A stretch of 40,359 nt of DNA from an uncultured beta proteobacterium. Lineage in GTDB: Bacteria; Pseudomonadota; Gammaproteobacteria; Burkholderiales; Burkholderiaceae_C. Positions 16,254 to 24,800 of the stretch are shown here, in pieces (position 1 is the stretch's first letter; every line of letters begins with the position of its first letter). Below the pieces are notes generated by a model. It was not told where the DNA came from, made no database searches, and saw only the letters and a program-made list of their open reading frames with translations. The position numbers and the translations under genes were made by a program. The DNA is taken from the NCBI GenBank assembly GCA_903897925.1, contig CAIUDG010000001.1, positions 1 through 40,359 of the forward strand, read 5' to 3'.

Positions 16254-17315
16254 GTGAAAGCCACAGAGAAGAAAAGTACCAAGGCGGCTAGCAGCAAGGC
16301 CCAAGCAGTGAGCAAGGCCGCTCCGGCGAAACCCGTCAAGGCTTCTGCCAAGGCTGCCACTGTGCCTGCCAAGGCTGCGGCCAAACCCGTTGCCAAGGCT
16401 GCGCCGGTGGCCAAAGCGCCGGTCAAGGCCGCCGCCAAGCCAGCGGAGAAGGTGGCCAAGCCGGTTGCCAAGCCTGCTGCCAGCAGCTCGGAAAAAGCGC
16501 CCAAGGTAGCCGCCAAAGCGGCTGCCAAGGCGCCACTTGCGCCTGCCAAACCGGCCGCCAAAGCCGCTACCAAGCCGGTCGCCAAGGCAGCCGCCAAGGA
16601 CCCAGCGCCGCCCGCCAAAGTGCCTGCCAAGGCGCCGGTGGGCGAGAAATCCAAACCTGCAGTGCCCGCACCGCAGGCCAAGCCGGCTCCCCAGGCGCTT
16701 GCCGCGGCGCCGGCACAAAAAACCGGGCGCCCGTCGTCACGACTGGCCCAGTTAACCGTTCCGTCTATGGCCCAATCGGTTGCATCCACTGCAGCCAAAG
16801 CCAGTTATAGCCAATCCATTCCCTCTCCCGTGATTGTTCCTGCCTTGCCTTCCTCTATCAAAAAAGACGCCAAACTCGCCAACAACTGGAAAACCAAACC
16901 GGTTGCCGAACTTACAGACGCTGAACTCATGGCCATGTCGGACGACGACTACATGAATGAGGTTCAACTGGCGGCGTTCCGCCTGAAACTGTCTGCCCTC
17001 AAGCAAGATATTCTGAATAGCGCCGGTGAAACCACCGAGCATCTGCGTGAAGATACTTCTGTGGTTCCGGACCCGGCTGACCGGGCCACCATCGAAGAAG
17101 AGCATGCGCTGGAATTGCGCACGCGCGACCGCGAACGCAAGCTGCTCAAGAAGATCGAACAGTCGATTGCGCGCATTGATGCCGGCGACTATGGTTACTG
17201 CGATGAAACCGGTGAACCGATCGGTGTCGGGCGCCTGCTGGCCCGTCCCACGGCCACTTTGTCGCTGGAAGCGCAACAGCGCCGTGAGCTGAAGCAAAAA
17301 ATGTTCGGAGATTGA
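16254..17315 (+). CDS. dksA: DksA-type RNA polymerase-binding regulator with H1-like N-terminal tail
   Basis: DksA enters the secondary channel of RNA polymerase and, with ppGpp, resets transcription in starvation. The start chosen is the GTG at 16254 because AGGAG lies 7 nt upstream (16242-16246); earlier ATGs lack one. This gives 353 residues against about 150 in most DksA proteins. Residues 1-160 are almost only Lys, Ala and Pro, with repeats such as KAAAKPVAKAAPVAKAP, like histone H1 tails. The DksA core follows (about 215-353): ELTDAELMAMSDDDY, a long coiled coil with the tip motif DPADRA (273-278), and the globular end. The zinc finger keeps one Cys (C316 in GYCDETGEPIG); the other positions are Thr and aliphatic or Ala residues, as in zinc-independent DksA forms. 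Confidence 0.92.
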   Translation: MKATEKKSTKAASSKAQAVSKAAPAKPVKASAKAATVPAKAAAKPVAKAAPVAKAPVKAAAKPAEKVAKPVAKPAASSSEKAPKVAAKAAAKAPLAPAKPAAKAATKPVAKAAAKDPAPPAKVPAKAPVGEKSKPAVPAPQAKPAPQALAAAPAQKTGRPSSRLAQLTVPSMAQSVASTAAKASYSQSIPSPVIVPALPSSIKKDAKLANNWKTKPVAELTDAELMAMSDDDYMNEVQLAAFRLKLSALKQDILNSAGETTEHLREDTSVVPDPADRATIEEEHALELRTRDRERKLLKKIEQSIARIDAGDYGYCDETGEPIGVGRLLARPTATLSLEAQQRRELKQKMFGD

Positions 17316-17393
17316 TGGAGCGGCACCGGTGGGCGCTGTTGCCAGACCGGTGCATTCATCAAAATACAGTTTTCTGTAAAGCGAATCCATTCC

Positions 17394-19103
17394 ATGGCCA
17401 CCAAAGACGATCGCCCAGGTCTGCTGTCCAAGGTGGCGATGTTCGTCAGCAATCCGACGCGCGACTGGTCGGAGCTTGACCAACCGGTCCAGCAGGAAGA
17501 CAACGGTTATGACAAGCAGGCGCTCAAGTCCATGATTGAGCGCAAGCGGCAAAACGACTTTGTAAGGCGGCGCGAGTTTGACCAGTTGCGCAAGTTGCGC
17601 AACCGCGATCCGGCAGCCTCCAGCAGTCTGGTGCGCCCGTCGTATTTTCAGAACAGTGCTCCCACCGACCAGGACGGGCGCGCTGGCACGCTGAAAAAAA
17701 TCGACGAAATCGAAGCCCAGATGTCCAAGCAGTGGTGGAAAAACAAGACCGATGTCGGGGGGCTGGCAAGTACCACGCCGCCGCCTCTGGGCAAGGACAG
17801 CACCTTGCCGGGCGCACTCAGTGTGCCTGCCGGTGCCGCCGCTACGGCGCCGGTCAGCGACCTGCTGGCGCCAAGCACCGCCCAGGGCGCTGCGTCCGAG
17901 ATGGAGTTTGCTTCGACCCAGATGGCCGAGGGCGCCACGCCGAGCCAGACCGGGCGCCGTGGCAGTGAAAGCAATGCCGTGGCCGCCGGATTCGGCGGCC
18001 ACGATGCCGGCTTTTCGACTTCGCGCCTGTTTGCCATCGAGGTTGACCAGATGGCCACCGATCCCGAGCTGGAAGAAGCCGCGATCCGTTTTGCCAATGG
18101 CGATCAGGCGGGTGCGGAAAATGGCTTGTTGAGCGCTTTGCGCGGCCCGGACGTGGCCTTGGCGGCGGCGCAGTCCTGGGTGCTGGCCCTGCTGGATTTG
18201 TACCGTGTTGCCAACCGGCGCGCCGATTTTGAGCGCACCTTGCAGGAGTTTTCCCGCTATCTGGATGGCATGCGTCCGGTCTGGGTTGATCTGGGCGCTT
18301 TTCCGCCGACCCAGGCAGCGCCCTTGCAGCCGATGTTTTTCCAGGAACAAACCCTGTGGGAGTGCCCGGCGGTACTTGATTTACAGGGTATGGAGCAGTT
18401 GCGTGAGGCCATGACCACGGCCAGCATGCCCTGGCATCTGGGTTGGTCCAGGCTGGAGCAGGTGCAGCCGGATGCGCTGCCCTTGCTGGAAGGGCTTTTT
18501 TGCAGCTTGTGCAGTGAAGCGGTCAGTGCCCACTTCAGCGGCGTCGATCGCCTGTTGCAGGCCATGCGTGAGCGCACTCCCTCGGGCAATCGCCAGGTAG
18601 AGCCTGGCTGGTGGCAGTTGCGTCTGAACGTGCTGCGGGCATTGCAATTGCAGGACGATTTTGAATTGGCGGCACTGGATTACTGTGTCACCTTCGAGCT
18701 CGCACCGCCAGACTGGCAGGAGCCGCGCTGCCATATTGAGCGCGCGGAAAGCGTGCGCGACCTGGCTGCGCCGCATCTGCACGACGCAGAACAGTCGACC
18801 ACGCCCTTGGCCTATGGGGCGTCCGACGGGCTGTGCGTGCTCAGTGGCGAGATCCTGGGCGACGCCACGCAGGCGCTGGCGGCGCTGGACGACGCCGCGC
18901 TGGCGGGCAAGCAGCTGGTGATCGGTTGCAATGGCTTGCTGCGGGTCGACTTTGCGGCGGCCGGCGGTATTCTGAACTGGGTCGCAATGCGCCAGGCCGA
19001 AGGCCGGCAGATCCAGTTCCACAACGTGCACCGGCTGGTTGCGGCGTTTTTCAATGTCATCGGTATCAACGAGCACGCTAAAGTGCTGCTGCGCCCGGCC
19101 TAG
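17394..19103 (+). CDS. large protein with C-terminal STAS-like domain
   Basis: A 569-residue protein that I can assign only in part. Residues 1-110 are charged and probably disordered or helical (KQALKSMIERKRQNDFVRRREFDQLRKLRNRD), followed by a Ser/Ala/Thr-rich linker to about 210. The middle (about 215-330) looks helical, with a TPR-like stretch (DPELEEAAIRFANGDQAGAENGLLSAL). The last 95 residues (GLCVLSGEILGDATQALAALDDAALAGKQLVIGCNGLLRVDFAAAGGILNWVAMRQAEGRQIQFHNVHRLVAAFFNVIGI) fit a STAS domain as in anti-sigma antagonists, with a Val-Asp where the phosphorylatable Ser region usually lies. It sits 69 nt before hslV and in the same direction. A link to protein quality control is possible but unproven. 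Confidence 0.65.
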   Translation: MATKDDRPGLLSKVAMFVSNPTRDWSELDQPVQQEDNGYDKQALKSMIERKRQNDFVRRREFDQLRKLRNRDPAASSSLVRPSYFQNSAPTDQDGRAGTLKKIDEIEAQMSKQWWKNKTDVGGLASTTPPPLGKDSTLPGALSVPAGAAATAPVSDLLAPSTAQGAASEMEFASTQMAEGATPSQTGRRGSESNAVAAGFGGHDAGFSTSRLFAIEVDQMATDPELEEAAIRFANGDQAGAENGLLSALRGPDVALAAAQSWVLALLDLYRVANRRADFERTLQEFSRYLDGMRPVWVDLGAFPPTQAAPLQPMFFQEQTLWECPAVLDLQGMEQLREAMTTASMPWHLGWSRLEQVQPDALPLLEGLFCSLCSEAVSAHFSGVDRLLQAMRERTPSGNRQVEPGWWQLRLNVLRALQLQDDFELAALDYCVTFELAPPDWQEPRCHIERAESVRDLAAPHLHDAEQSTTPLAYGASDGLCVLSGEILGDATQALAALDDAALAGKQLVIGCNGLLRVDFAAAGGILNWVAMRQAEGRQIQFHNVHRLVAAFFNVIGINEHAKVLLRPA

Positions 19104-19172
19104 GCTGCCAGCAGCCTGGTCGTGGCACGTCCTGCTGGGCGTTCGCGGCAATGGCGGACAACAAGGAATGCA

Positions 19173-19745
19173 ATGGAACAATTTCACGGAACCACCATCA
19201 TCAGCGTGCGCCGCAAGACGCCGCAGGGGGACCAGGTAGCAATTGGCGGAGATGGCCAGGTCACGCTGGGCAATATTGTCGTCAAATCCACCGCGCGCAA
19301 GGTGCGCAAGCTCTACCACGGCAAGGTGCTGGCCGGTTTTGCCGGGGCCACAGCCGATGCCTTTACCCTGTTTGAGCGCTTTGAGGCCAAGCTGGAGAAA
19401 CACCAGGGGCATCTGGTGCGGGCGGCGATCGAGCTGACCAAAGACTGGCGCACTGACCGCGTGCTGCGCCGCCTGGAGGCGATGCTGGCGGTGGCGGATC
19501 GCGAGGCCTCGCTGATCATTACCGGCAATGGCGACGTGCTGGAGCCGGAAAACGGCATTGTTACCATTGGTTCGGGCGGCGCCTATGCGCAGGCTGCGGC
19601 CGTGGCCCTGCTGAACCACTCCAGCCTGAGCGCTACCGAAATCGTCAAGCGCTCGCTGGAAATTGCCGGTGATATCTGCATCTATACCAATATGCAACAC
19701 ACTGTGGAAACGCTGGACCAAGTTGCCACTGCGAGCCAACCATGA
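19173..19745 (+). CDS. hslV: ATP-dependent protease subunit HslV
   Basis: HslV is the threonine peptidase of the HslUV (ClpQY) protease, a double hexamer capped by HslU. The 190-residue product reads MEQFHG before the conserved TTIISVRR; the nucleophile is the first Thr after removal of the short propeptide, a form common in betaproteobacteria. Other family stretches are [53 protein letters not shown] and AGDICIYTN. The ATG at 19173 has AAGGA just upstream. It overlaps hslU by ATGA (19742-19745), so the two subunits are translationally coupled. Confidence 0.97.
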   Translation: MEQFHGTTIISVRRKTPQGDQVAIGGDGQVTLGNIVVKSTARKVRKLYHGKVLAGFAGATADAFTLFERFEAKLEKHQGHLVRAAIELTKDWRTDRVLRRLEAMLAVADREASLIITGNGDVLEPENGIVTIGSGGAYAQAAAVALLNHSSLSATEIVKRSLEIAGDICIYTNMQHTVETLDQVATASQP

Positions 19746-21070
19746 CACCCCAAGAAATCGTTACCGAACTGGACAAACACATCGTCGGACAGGCCCAGGC
19801 CAAACGCGCCGTCGCCATTGCGCTGCGCAACCGCTGGCGCCGCCAGCAGGTGGAGGAGGGCTTGCGCACCGAGATCACACCGAAAAATATTCTGATGATC
19901 GGCCCGACCGGCGTCGGAAAAACCGAAATTGCGCGCCGCCTGGCCCGGCTGGCAGACGCACCCTTCATCAAGGTGGAAGCGACCAAATTCACCGAAGTGG
20001 GTTATGTCGGCAAGGATGTCGATTCGATCATCCGCGACCTGGCCGAAATTGCCGTCAAGCAAACCCGGGAAATCGAAAAGGCCCAGGTCCATGCGCGTGC
20101 GCAGGACGCGGTGGAGGAGCGCATTCTGGACATCCTGATTCCGGCAGCGCGCTCTGATTTTGGCAGTGCCGGCGCCGAGGCGCCGGCAACGGAAAGTGTG
20201 GCGCGCCAGACGTTTCGCAAGAAATTGCGCGAAGGCCAGCTGGCCGAGCGTGAAATCGAACTCGACCTGGCCCTGCCGCCGCCGCACCTCGAAGTCATGG
20301 GGCCGCCCGGCATGGAAGAAATGACCGACCAGCTGCGCAGCATGTTTGGCCAGATGGGCCAGCACAAGCGCCAGACGCGCAAGCTCAAGATCCGTGAGGC
20401 GCAGAAACTGTTGCTTGACGAAGAGGCCGCCAAACTGGTCAACGAAGAGGCGGTGCGCGCCCGCGCCATCTATTTGCTGGAGCAAAACGGAATAGTCTTT
20501 ATTGACGAAATCGACAAGGTCACTTCGCGCAGCGAAGGCAGCGGGGCGGAAGTTTCGCGCCAGGGCGTGCAACGTGATCTGCTGCCGCTGGTAGAAGGCA
20601 CCACGGTGTCGACCAAATACGGCATGGTGAAGACCGATCACATCCTGTTCGTCGCCTCCGGTGCCTTCCACTTGAGCAAGCCGAGCGACCTGATTCCCGA
20701 GTTGCAGGGGCGTTTTCCGATCCGGGTTGAACTGCAGTCGTTGTCGATCCAGGACTTTGAAGCCATCCTGACGCAGACCCATGCCTCGCTGACGCGCCAG
20801 TACCAGGCGCTGCTGGCGACCGAAAATGTGCAGCTCGAATTTTTGCCCGAAGGCATTGCCCGGCTGGCCAAAATTGCCTTCGAGGTCAACGAACGCACCG
20901 AAAACATTGGTGCGCGCCGTCTTGCCACCGTGATGGAGCGCCTGCTCGACGATGTCAGCTTTGACGCCGCTGCGCTGGCCGGGAAGACCGTTTCCATCGA
21001 CGCCACCTATGTGGATGCCCGGCTGGCTGAGTTGAGCCAGAACGAAGATCTGTCGCGCTACATTTTGTGA
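19742..21070 (+). CDS. hslU: HslUV protease ATPase subunit HslU
   Basis: HslU is the AAA+ unfoldase that feeds proteins into HslV. It has 442 residues, as in E. coli. The start [34 protein letters not shown] is the family N-terminus. Walker A GPTGVGKT is at 54-61, [15 protein letters not shown] is the pore-loop (GYVG) region, Walker B is [10 protein letters not shown], and sensor and arginine-finger regions are in [13 protein letters not shown]. The I-domain insertion lies between about 110 and 235. The last residues, DLSRYIL, form the C-terminal tail that docks into HslV. A weak terminator follows. Confidence 0.98.
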   Translation: MTPQEIVTELDKHIVGQAQAKRAVAIALRNRWRRQQVEEGLRTEITPKNILMIGPTGVGKTEIARRLARLADAPFIKVEATKFTEVGYVGKDVDSIIRDLAEIAVKQTREIEKAQVHARAQDAVEERILDILIPAARSDFGSAGAEAPATESVARQTFRKKLREGQLAEREIELDLALPPPHLEVMGPPGMEEMTDQLRSMFGQMGQHKRQTRKLKIREAQKLLLDEEAAKLVNEEAVRARAIYLLEQNGIVFIDEIDKVTSRSEGSGAEVSRQGVQRDLLPLVEGTTVSTKYGMVKTDHILFVASGAFHLSKPSDLIPELQGRFPIRVELQSLSIQDFEAILTQTHASLTRQYQALLATENVQLEFLPEGIARLAKIAFEVNERTENIGARRLATVMERLLDDVSFDAAALAGKTVSIDATYVDARLAELSQNEDLSRYIL

Positions 21071-21079
21071 CATCTCAAC

Positions 21080-21105
21080 GCCCCGGGCGGGTGGCGTCCG
21101 GGGGC
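21080..21105 (+). terminator. hairpin after hslU
   Basis: GCCCCGG (21080-21086) pairs with CCGGGGGC (21098-21105), with one bulged G, around an 11-nt loop. The following sequence, TTCATGCATCACTTT, is only partly T-rich, so termination may be incomplete. Confidence 0.4.
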
Positions 21106-21227
21106 TTCATGCATCACTTTCATTCCCTTTGCTAAGTGCTTCATTTAGAACGGTTTTTAAGGTCTGCTGACCTCCAGAATCGTCGCTAAGTCCTTGATTT
21201 CATTGGAAATTTTTCTCGCAGGTGCTC

Positions 21228-21255
21228 TTGCAAGGCGCCGATTTGCTGATACAGT
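21228..21255 (+). promoter_or_regulatory. candidate dcw (Pmra) promoter
   Basis: TTGCAA (21228-21233) and TACAGT (21250-21255) lie 16 nt apart, each matching four of six consensus bases. The predicted start, near 21262, falls inside the MraZ-type repeats, as expected for an autorepressed promoter. Confidence 0.4.
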
Positions 21256-21287
21256 GCAAAAAAGTGCAATTAAGTGGTAATTAATGC
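21253..21287 (+). promoter_or_regulatory. MraZ operator: four 10-bp-phased repeats
   Basis: AGTGC (21253), AGTGC (21263), AGTGG (21273) and AATGC (21283) are spaced exactly 10 bp apart with AT-rich spacers. MraZ proteins bind short GTG/TGGG-containing repeats with this period upstream of their own gene, as known in E. coli and in mollicutes (AAAGTGG-type repeats). The site lies 51-85 nt before the mraZ start codon and overlaps the candidate promoter. Confidence 0.7.
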
Positions 21288-21337
21288 CATCGAATTGCTT
21301 TGTACGTACGTATGGGCAAAAAAGAGGTAGTTCGGTC

Positions 21338-21766
21338 GTGTTTCAAGGGGCATCTTCACTCAGTCTGGACGCGAAGGGACGGCTATCTGTGCCGACCCGG
21401 CACCGTGACGTCCTGAGTGCCACTGCCGCCGGCCAGCTCACCCTGACCAAGCACCCGCATGGCTGCCTGATGGTGTTTCCGCGCCCCGAATGGGAAAAAT
21501 TCCGCGAACGCATTGCCGCATTGCCGATGTCGGCGCAGTGGTGGAAGCGGATTTTCCTGGGCAACGCCATGGACGTGGAACTCGACGGCACTGGCCGCGT
21601 GCTGGTATCGCCCGAGCTGCGTGCAGCTGCCGGCATCACCCGTGACGCGATTTTGCTCGGCATGGGCAACCATTTTGAACTTTGGGACAAGGCCACTTAT
21701 GACGCACAAGAGGCGCAGGCCATGCAGGGCGAGATGCCCGATGTCTTCAAGGATTTTTCGTTTTAG
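21338..21766 (+). CDS. mraZ: transcriptional regulator MraZ
   Basis: MraZ is an AbrB-fold ring-forming regulator that represses its own dcw operon. I start it at the GTG at 21338 ([23 protein letters not shown]), the canonical betaproteobacterial N-terminus, with AAGAGG about 10 nt upstream. The upstream ATG at 21284 would add 18 unrelated residues and lies inside the operator. The protein then has 142 residues and two MraZ half-domains: [16 protein letters not shown] (about 10-25) and the repeat [20 protein letters not shown] (about 78-97). It opens the dcw cluster, with rsmH starting 10 nt after its stop. Confidence 0.95.
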   Translation: MFQGASSLSLDAKGRLSVPTRHRDVLSATAAGQLTLTKHPHGCLMVFPRPEWEKFRERIAALPMSAQWWKRIFLGNAMDVELDGTGRVLVSPELRAAAGITRDAILLGMGNHFELWDKATYDAQEAQAMQGEMPDVFKDFSF

Positions 21767-21775
21767 GTAAGCACG

Positions 21776-22711
21776 GTGGACACAACATGGACCCATGCCA
21801 CCGTCCTCTTGAACGAAGCGGTCGATGCCTTGTTCAAGGATGGTGCGCGGGAATTTGCAGCTGCGGCAGACGGCAGTTATGTCGATGCCACCTTCGGCCG
21901 TGGTGGCCATTCGCGGCTGATTCTGTCGCGCCTGTCGCCGGCCGGGCGCTTGTTGGCCTTCGACAAAGACCCGCAGGCGGTGGCCCAGGCCCAGACCATT
22001 ACCGACCCGCGTTTTTCGATCCGACACCAGGGCTTTGCGCATCTGGCGGATCTGCCGCCACAGAGTGTCAACGGGCTGTTGATGGACCTGGGGGTGAGTT
22101 CGCCGCAGATCGACGATCCGGCGCGTGGTTTCAGTTTTCGCTTCGAGGGTCCGCTGGACATGCGCATGGACACCACCCGCGGGGAGAGTGTTGCCGAGTG
22201 GCTGGCCACGGCAGAAGTCAGTCAGATTGCGGAGGTGATACGTGAATATGGTGAAGAACGGTTTGCTGGGCCAATTGCAAAGGCGATTGTTGCTCGCCGA
22301 CAGGAGCGGGGCCCAATTTCAACCACCACTGAACTGGCCCAGCTCGTGGCTGACACGGTCAAAACCCGCGAGTCGGGCCAGAACCCTGCAACGCGCACAT
22401 TTCAGGCTCTTCGGATTTTCATCAACGCCGAGCTTGAAGAGCTGCAACAGGCGCTGACCGCAAGTCTCGATGTGCTGCAACCAGGAGGCCGTCTCGCAGT
22501 GATCAGCTTTCACTCGCTCGAAGACCGGATTGTCAAACAATTCATCGCCAAGCATGCGCGCGAGGAATATGACCGTCGCGCGCCTTTTGCTGCGCCCAAG
22601 GTGATGCAGTTGCAGGCGCTGGCACGCATCAAGCCAAGTGCCGAGGAAGTGCGTGGCAATCCGCGCTCGCGCAGCGCCATCATGCGCGTGGCGCAGAGGT
22701 TGCCGGCATGA
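21776..22711 (+). CDS. rsmH: 16S rRNA (cytosine1402-N4)-methyltransferase
   Basis: RsmH (MraW) methylates N4 of C1402 in the decoding centre of 16S rRNA using SAM. The protein has 311 residues. Family motifs: [15 protein letters not shown] at the N-terminus, [16 protein letters not shown] (SAM motif I), [63 protein letters not shown] and [17 protein letters not shown]. The start is the GTG at 21776, preceded by AGGTAAG; no ATG fits the conserved N-terminus. It overlaps ftsL by ATGA. Confidence 0.97.
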   Translation: MDTTWTHATVLLNEAVDALFKDGAREFAAAADGSYVDATFGRGGHSRLILSRLSPAGRLLAFDKDPQAVAQAQTITDPRFSIRHQGFAHLADLPPQSVNGLLMDLGVSSPQIDDPARGFSFRFEGPLDMRMDTTRGESVAEWLATAEVSQIAEVIREYGEERFAGPIAKAIVARRQERGPISTTTELAQLVADTVKTRESGQNPATRTFQALRIFINAELEELQQALTASLDVLQPGGRLAVISFHSLEDRIVKQFIAKHAREEYDRRAPFAAPKVMQLQALARIKPSAEEVRGNPRSRSAIMRVAQRLPA

Positions 22712-23055
22712 CGCGCGTGAACCTGGTGCTGTTGCTGGCGGTAGTGGCCAGCGCGATCTATCTGGTGAACATCCAGTACGAATCGCGCCGCCTGTTCACC
22801 GAGCTGGACCGGGCGCGCGCCGAAAAGTTGCGCCTGAGCGCTGAATTCGAGCGCCTGCAGGTGGAAAAGCGGGCCCAGGCTACGCCGGCCCGGGTGGAGC
22901 AGATCGCGCGTGAAAAATTGCAGATGCGCCAGGCGGCACCGTCGATCACGGCCTACGTCAGTTACGCATCGGCGACGCCGGCAGCGGCACCTGCGCAGAT
23001 CGCCGCCGCCGGCACGCTGGCCGGCGCTTCGGCGGCGAAACGGGGGCTGCCGTGA
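22708..23055 (+). CDS. ftsL: cell division protein FtsL
   Basis: FtsL is a bitopic inner-membrane protein of the divisome that forms a complex with FtsQ and FtsB. The 115-residue product has a membrane segment at about 5-22 ([18 protein letters not shown]), then a periplasmic coiled coil rich in Leu, Glu and Arg ([29 protein letters not shown]), then the short conserved [11 protein letters not shown]. The last 30 residues are Ala-rich. Position between rsmH and ftsI confirms the call, since FtsL sequences are otherwise poorly conserved. Both ends overlap neighbours by 4 nt. Confidence 0.93.
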   Translation: MTRVNLVLLLAVVASAIYLVNIQYESRRLFTELDRARAEKLRLSAEFERLQVEKRAQATPARVEQIAREKLQMRQAAPSITAYVSYASATPAAAPAQIAAAGTLAGASAAKRGLP

Positions 23056-24800
23056 GCCGCCGCAGCGTTCAATACACCTCCAGCCCCTTGCTGGCCAGCC
23101 GCACGCCGGTCTGGCGCAGCAAGTTTGTCGTGGGCGCGATTGCGCTGTCGTTTTTTGGCCTGGCTGCGCGTGCGGCCTATATCCAGGTGATCGCCAATGC
23201 CTTTTTCCAGCGCCAGGGGGAAGCACGCTTTGCCCGGACCCTGGAGTTGCCGGCCAACCGCGGCCGAATTTTGGATCGCAACGGACTGATTCTGGCCTCC
23301 AGCGTGCCGGCGCCCAGCATCTGGGCGATACCCGACGACGTTGACAGCGACGCCGACAAAGACAAGCTGCAGCAAATGGCCAAGCTGCTCGAGATGCCTT
23401 ACGCCGATCTGGCCAAGAAGCTCGACGAAGACAAGAATTTTGTCTGGGTGCGGCGCCAGGTCGATGCCGATGTGGCGAAGAAAATTGCCGCCCTCGACAT
23501 CAAAGGCATTTACCAGCGCAAGGAATACAAGCGCCAGTATCCCGAGGGCGAGTCGGCGGCGCATGTGGTCGGTTTCACCAATGTCGAGGACAACGGCCAG
23601 GAAGGCATTGAGCTGCTCTACAACAAGCAGTTGCTGGGTCGCCCCGGGCTGCGCCACGTGATCAAGGACCGGCTCGGCCGGGCCGTGGAAGATGTTGGCG
23701 AAGTGATTCCGCCGCTGGATGGCAAAGACGTGCAGCTCAGCATCGACAGCAAGGTGCAGTTCTTTGCCTACCAGAAGCTGCGCGACGCAGTGCTGGCCAA
23801 CCGTGCCCAGGCGGGCAGCATCGTGGTGCTGGACGCACTCAGCGGCGAAGTGCTGGCGCTGGCCAACTACCCCAGCTATGTTCCGGACAAACGGCAGAAC
23901 CTGACCGGTGCCCAGTTGCGCAACCGCGCGCTGACCGACACCTTTGAGCCCGGTTCGGTGATGAAGCCCTTTACCATTGGCCTGGCCTTGGAAACCGGGC
24001 GCGTCAAGCCCAGCACCGTGATCGACACCGCGCCCGGTTCGGTCACCATTGCCGGCGCCACCATCCATGACTCCCATGCGCACGGCGCGCTGACGGTGGA
24101 GCAGGTGATTCAGGTGTCGAGCAATGTCGGTACCGCCAAGATTGCCATGCAGATGCCGGCGCGTGAAATGTGGGAAACCTTTTCCCAGGCCGGCTTCGGT
24201 CAGAAGCCGCAAATCGAATTCCCGGGTGCCGTGTCCGGGCGCCTGCGCCCGTACAGCCGCTGGCGCCCGATTGAGCAGGCCACGGCGTCCTATGGCTACG
24301 GCCTGTCGGCATCGCTGTTCCAGATGGTGCGCTCCTACACCGTGTTTTCGCACGGTGGCCAAATCATTCCGGCGACCTTGATGAAGAATGCCGAGCCGGC
24401 GGTTGGTGTGGAAGTGTTTTCCGCCCATACCGCGGCGCAGGTGCGCAAAATGTTGCAAATGGCCGCCGGTCCCGGTGGCACCGGCCCGAAGGCGCAGACT
24501 CAGGGCTATTCGGTGGGCGGCAAGTCGGGCACCGCCTACAAGCAGGTCGGCAAGGGCTACGGCAACGACGGCAACCGCAAATACCGCAGCTGGTTTGTCG
24601 GCATGGCGCCGATCGACAGTCCGCGCGTGATCATCGGCGTGATGCTGGACGAGCCCAGCGCCGGCAAATATTTTGGTGGCGATGTGGCGGCACCCGTGTT
24701 CAGCGAAACCGTGCAGCAAACCCTGCGCATGATGAATGTGCAGCCGGACATGGCGGTGCATCCGAACATTGTGGCCTCGGCGGTGGAGGAGAGTTTCTGA
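23052..24800 (+). CDS. ftsI: penicillin-binding protein 3 (FtsI), septal transpeptidase
   Basis: FtsI crosslinks septal peptidoglycan as partner of FtsW. It has 582 residues with one membrane anchor (about 25-45, FVVGAIALSFFGLAARAAYI), a dimerisation domain (ELPANRGRILDRNGLILASS, 65-84) and the transpeptidase domain. Active-site motifs: S302-V-M-K305 (FEPGSVMKPFT), SSN at 356-358 and KSGT at 491-494. The GTG start at 23052 overlaps ftsL by 4 nt. Its TGA shares one base with the murE ATG. Confidence 0.97.
   Translation: MSRRSVQYTSSPLLASRTPVWRSKFVVGAIALSFFGLAARAAYIQVIANAFFQRQGEARFARTLELPANRGRILDRNGLILASSVPAPSIWAIPDDVDSDADKDKLQQMAKLLEMPYADLAKKLDEDKNFVWVRRQVDADVAKKIAALDIKGIYQRKEYKRQYPEGESAAHVVGFTNVEDNGQEGIELLYNKQLLGRPGLRHVIKDRLGRAVEDVGEVIPPLDGKDVQLSIDSKVQFFAYQKLRDAVLANRAQAGSIVVLDALSGEVLALANYPSYVPDKRQNLTGAQLRNRALTDTFEPGSVMKPFTIGLALETGRVKPSTVIDTAPGSVTIAGATIHDSHAHGALTVEQVIQVSSNVGTAKIAMQMPAREMWETFSQAGFGQKPQIEFPGAVSGRLRPYSRWRPIEQATASYGYGLSASLFQMVRSYTVFSHGGQIIPATLMKNAEPAVGVEVFSAHTAAQVRKMLQMAAGPGGTGPKAQTQGYSVGGKSGTAYKQVGKGYGNDGNRKYRSWFVGMAPIDSPRVIIGVMLDEPSAGKYFGGDVAAPVFSETVQQTLRMMNVQPDMAVHPNIVASAVEESF

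Noticed and set aside
19682..21073. 463-codon minus-strand frame opposite hslU
   Set aside because: Exact shadow of hslU with no recognisable protein features.
21284..21337. Longer mraZ start at ATG 21284
   Set aside because: Adds 18 residues not seen in MraZ proteins, has no ribosome-binding site and falls in the operator repeats.
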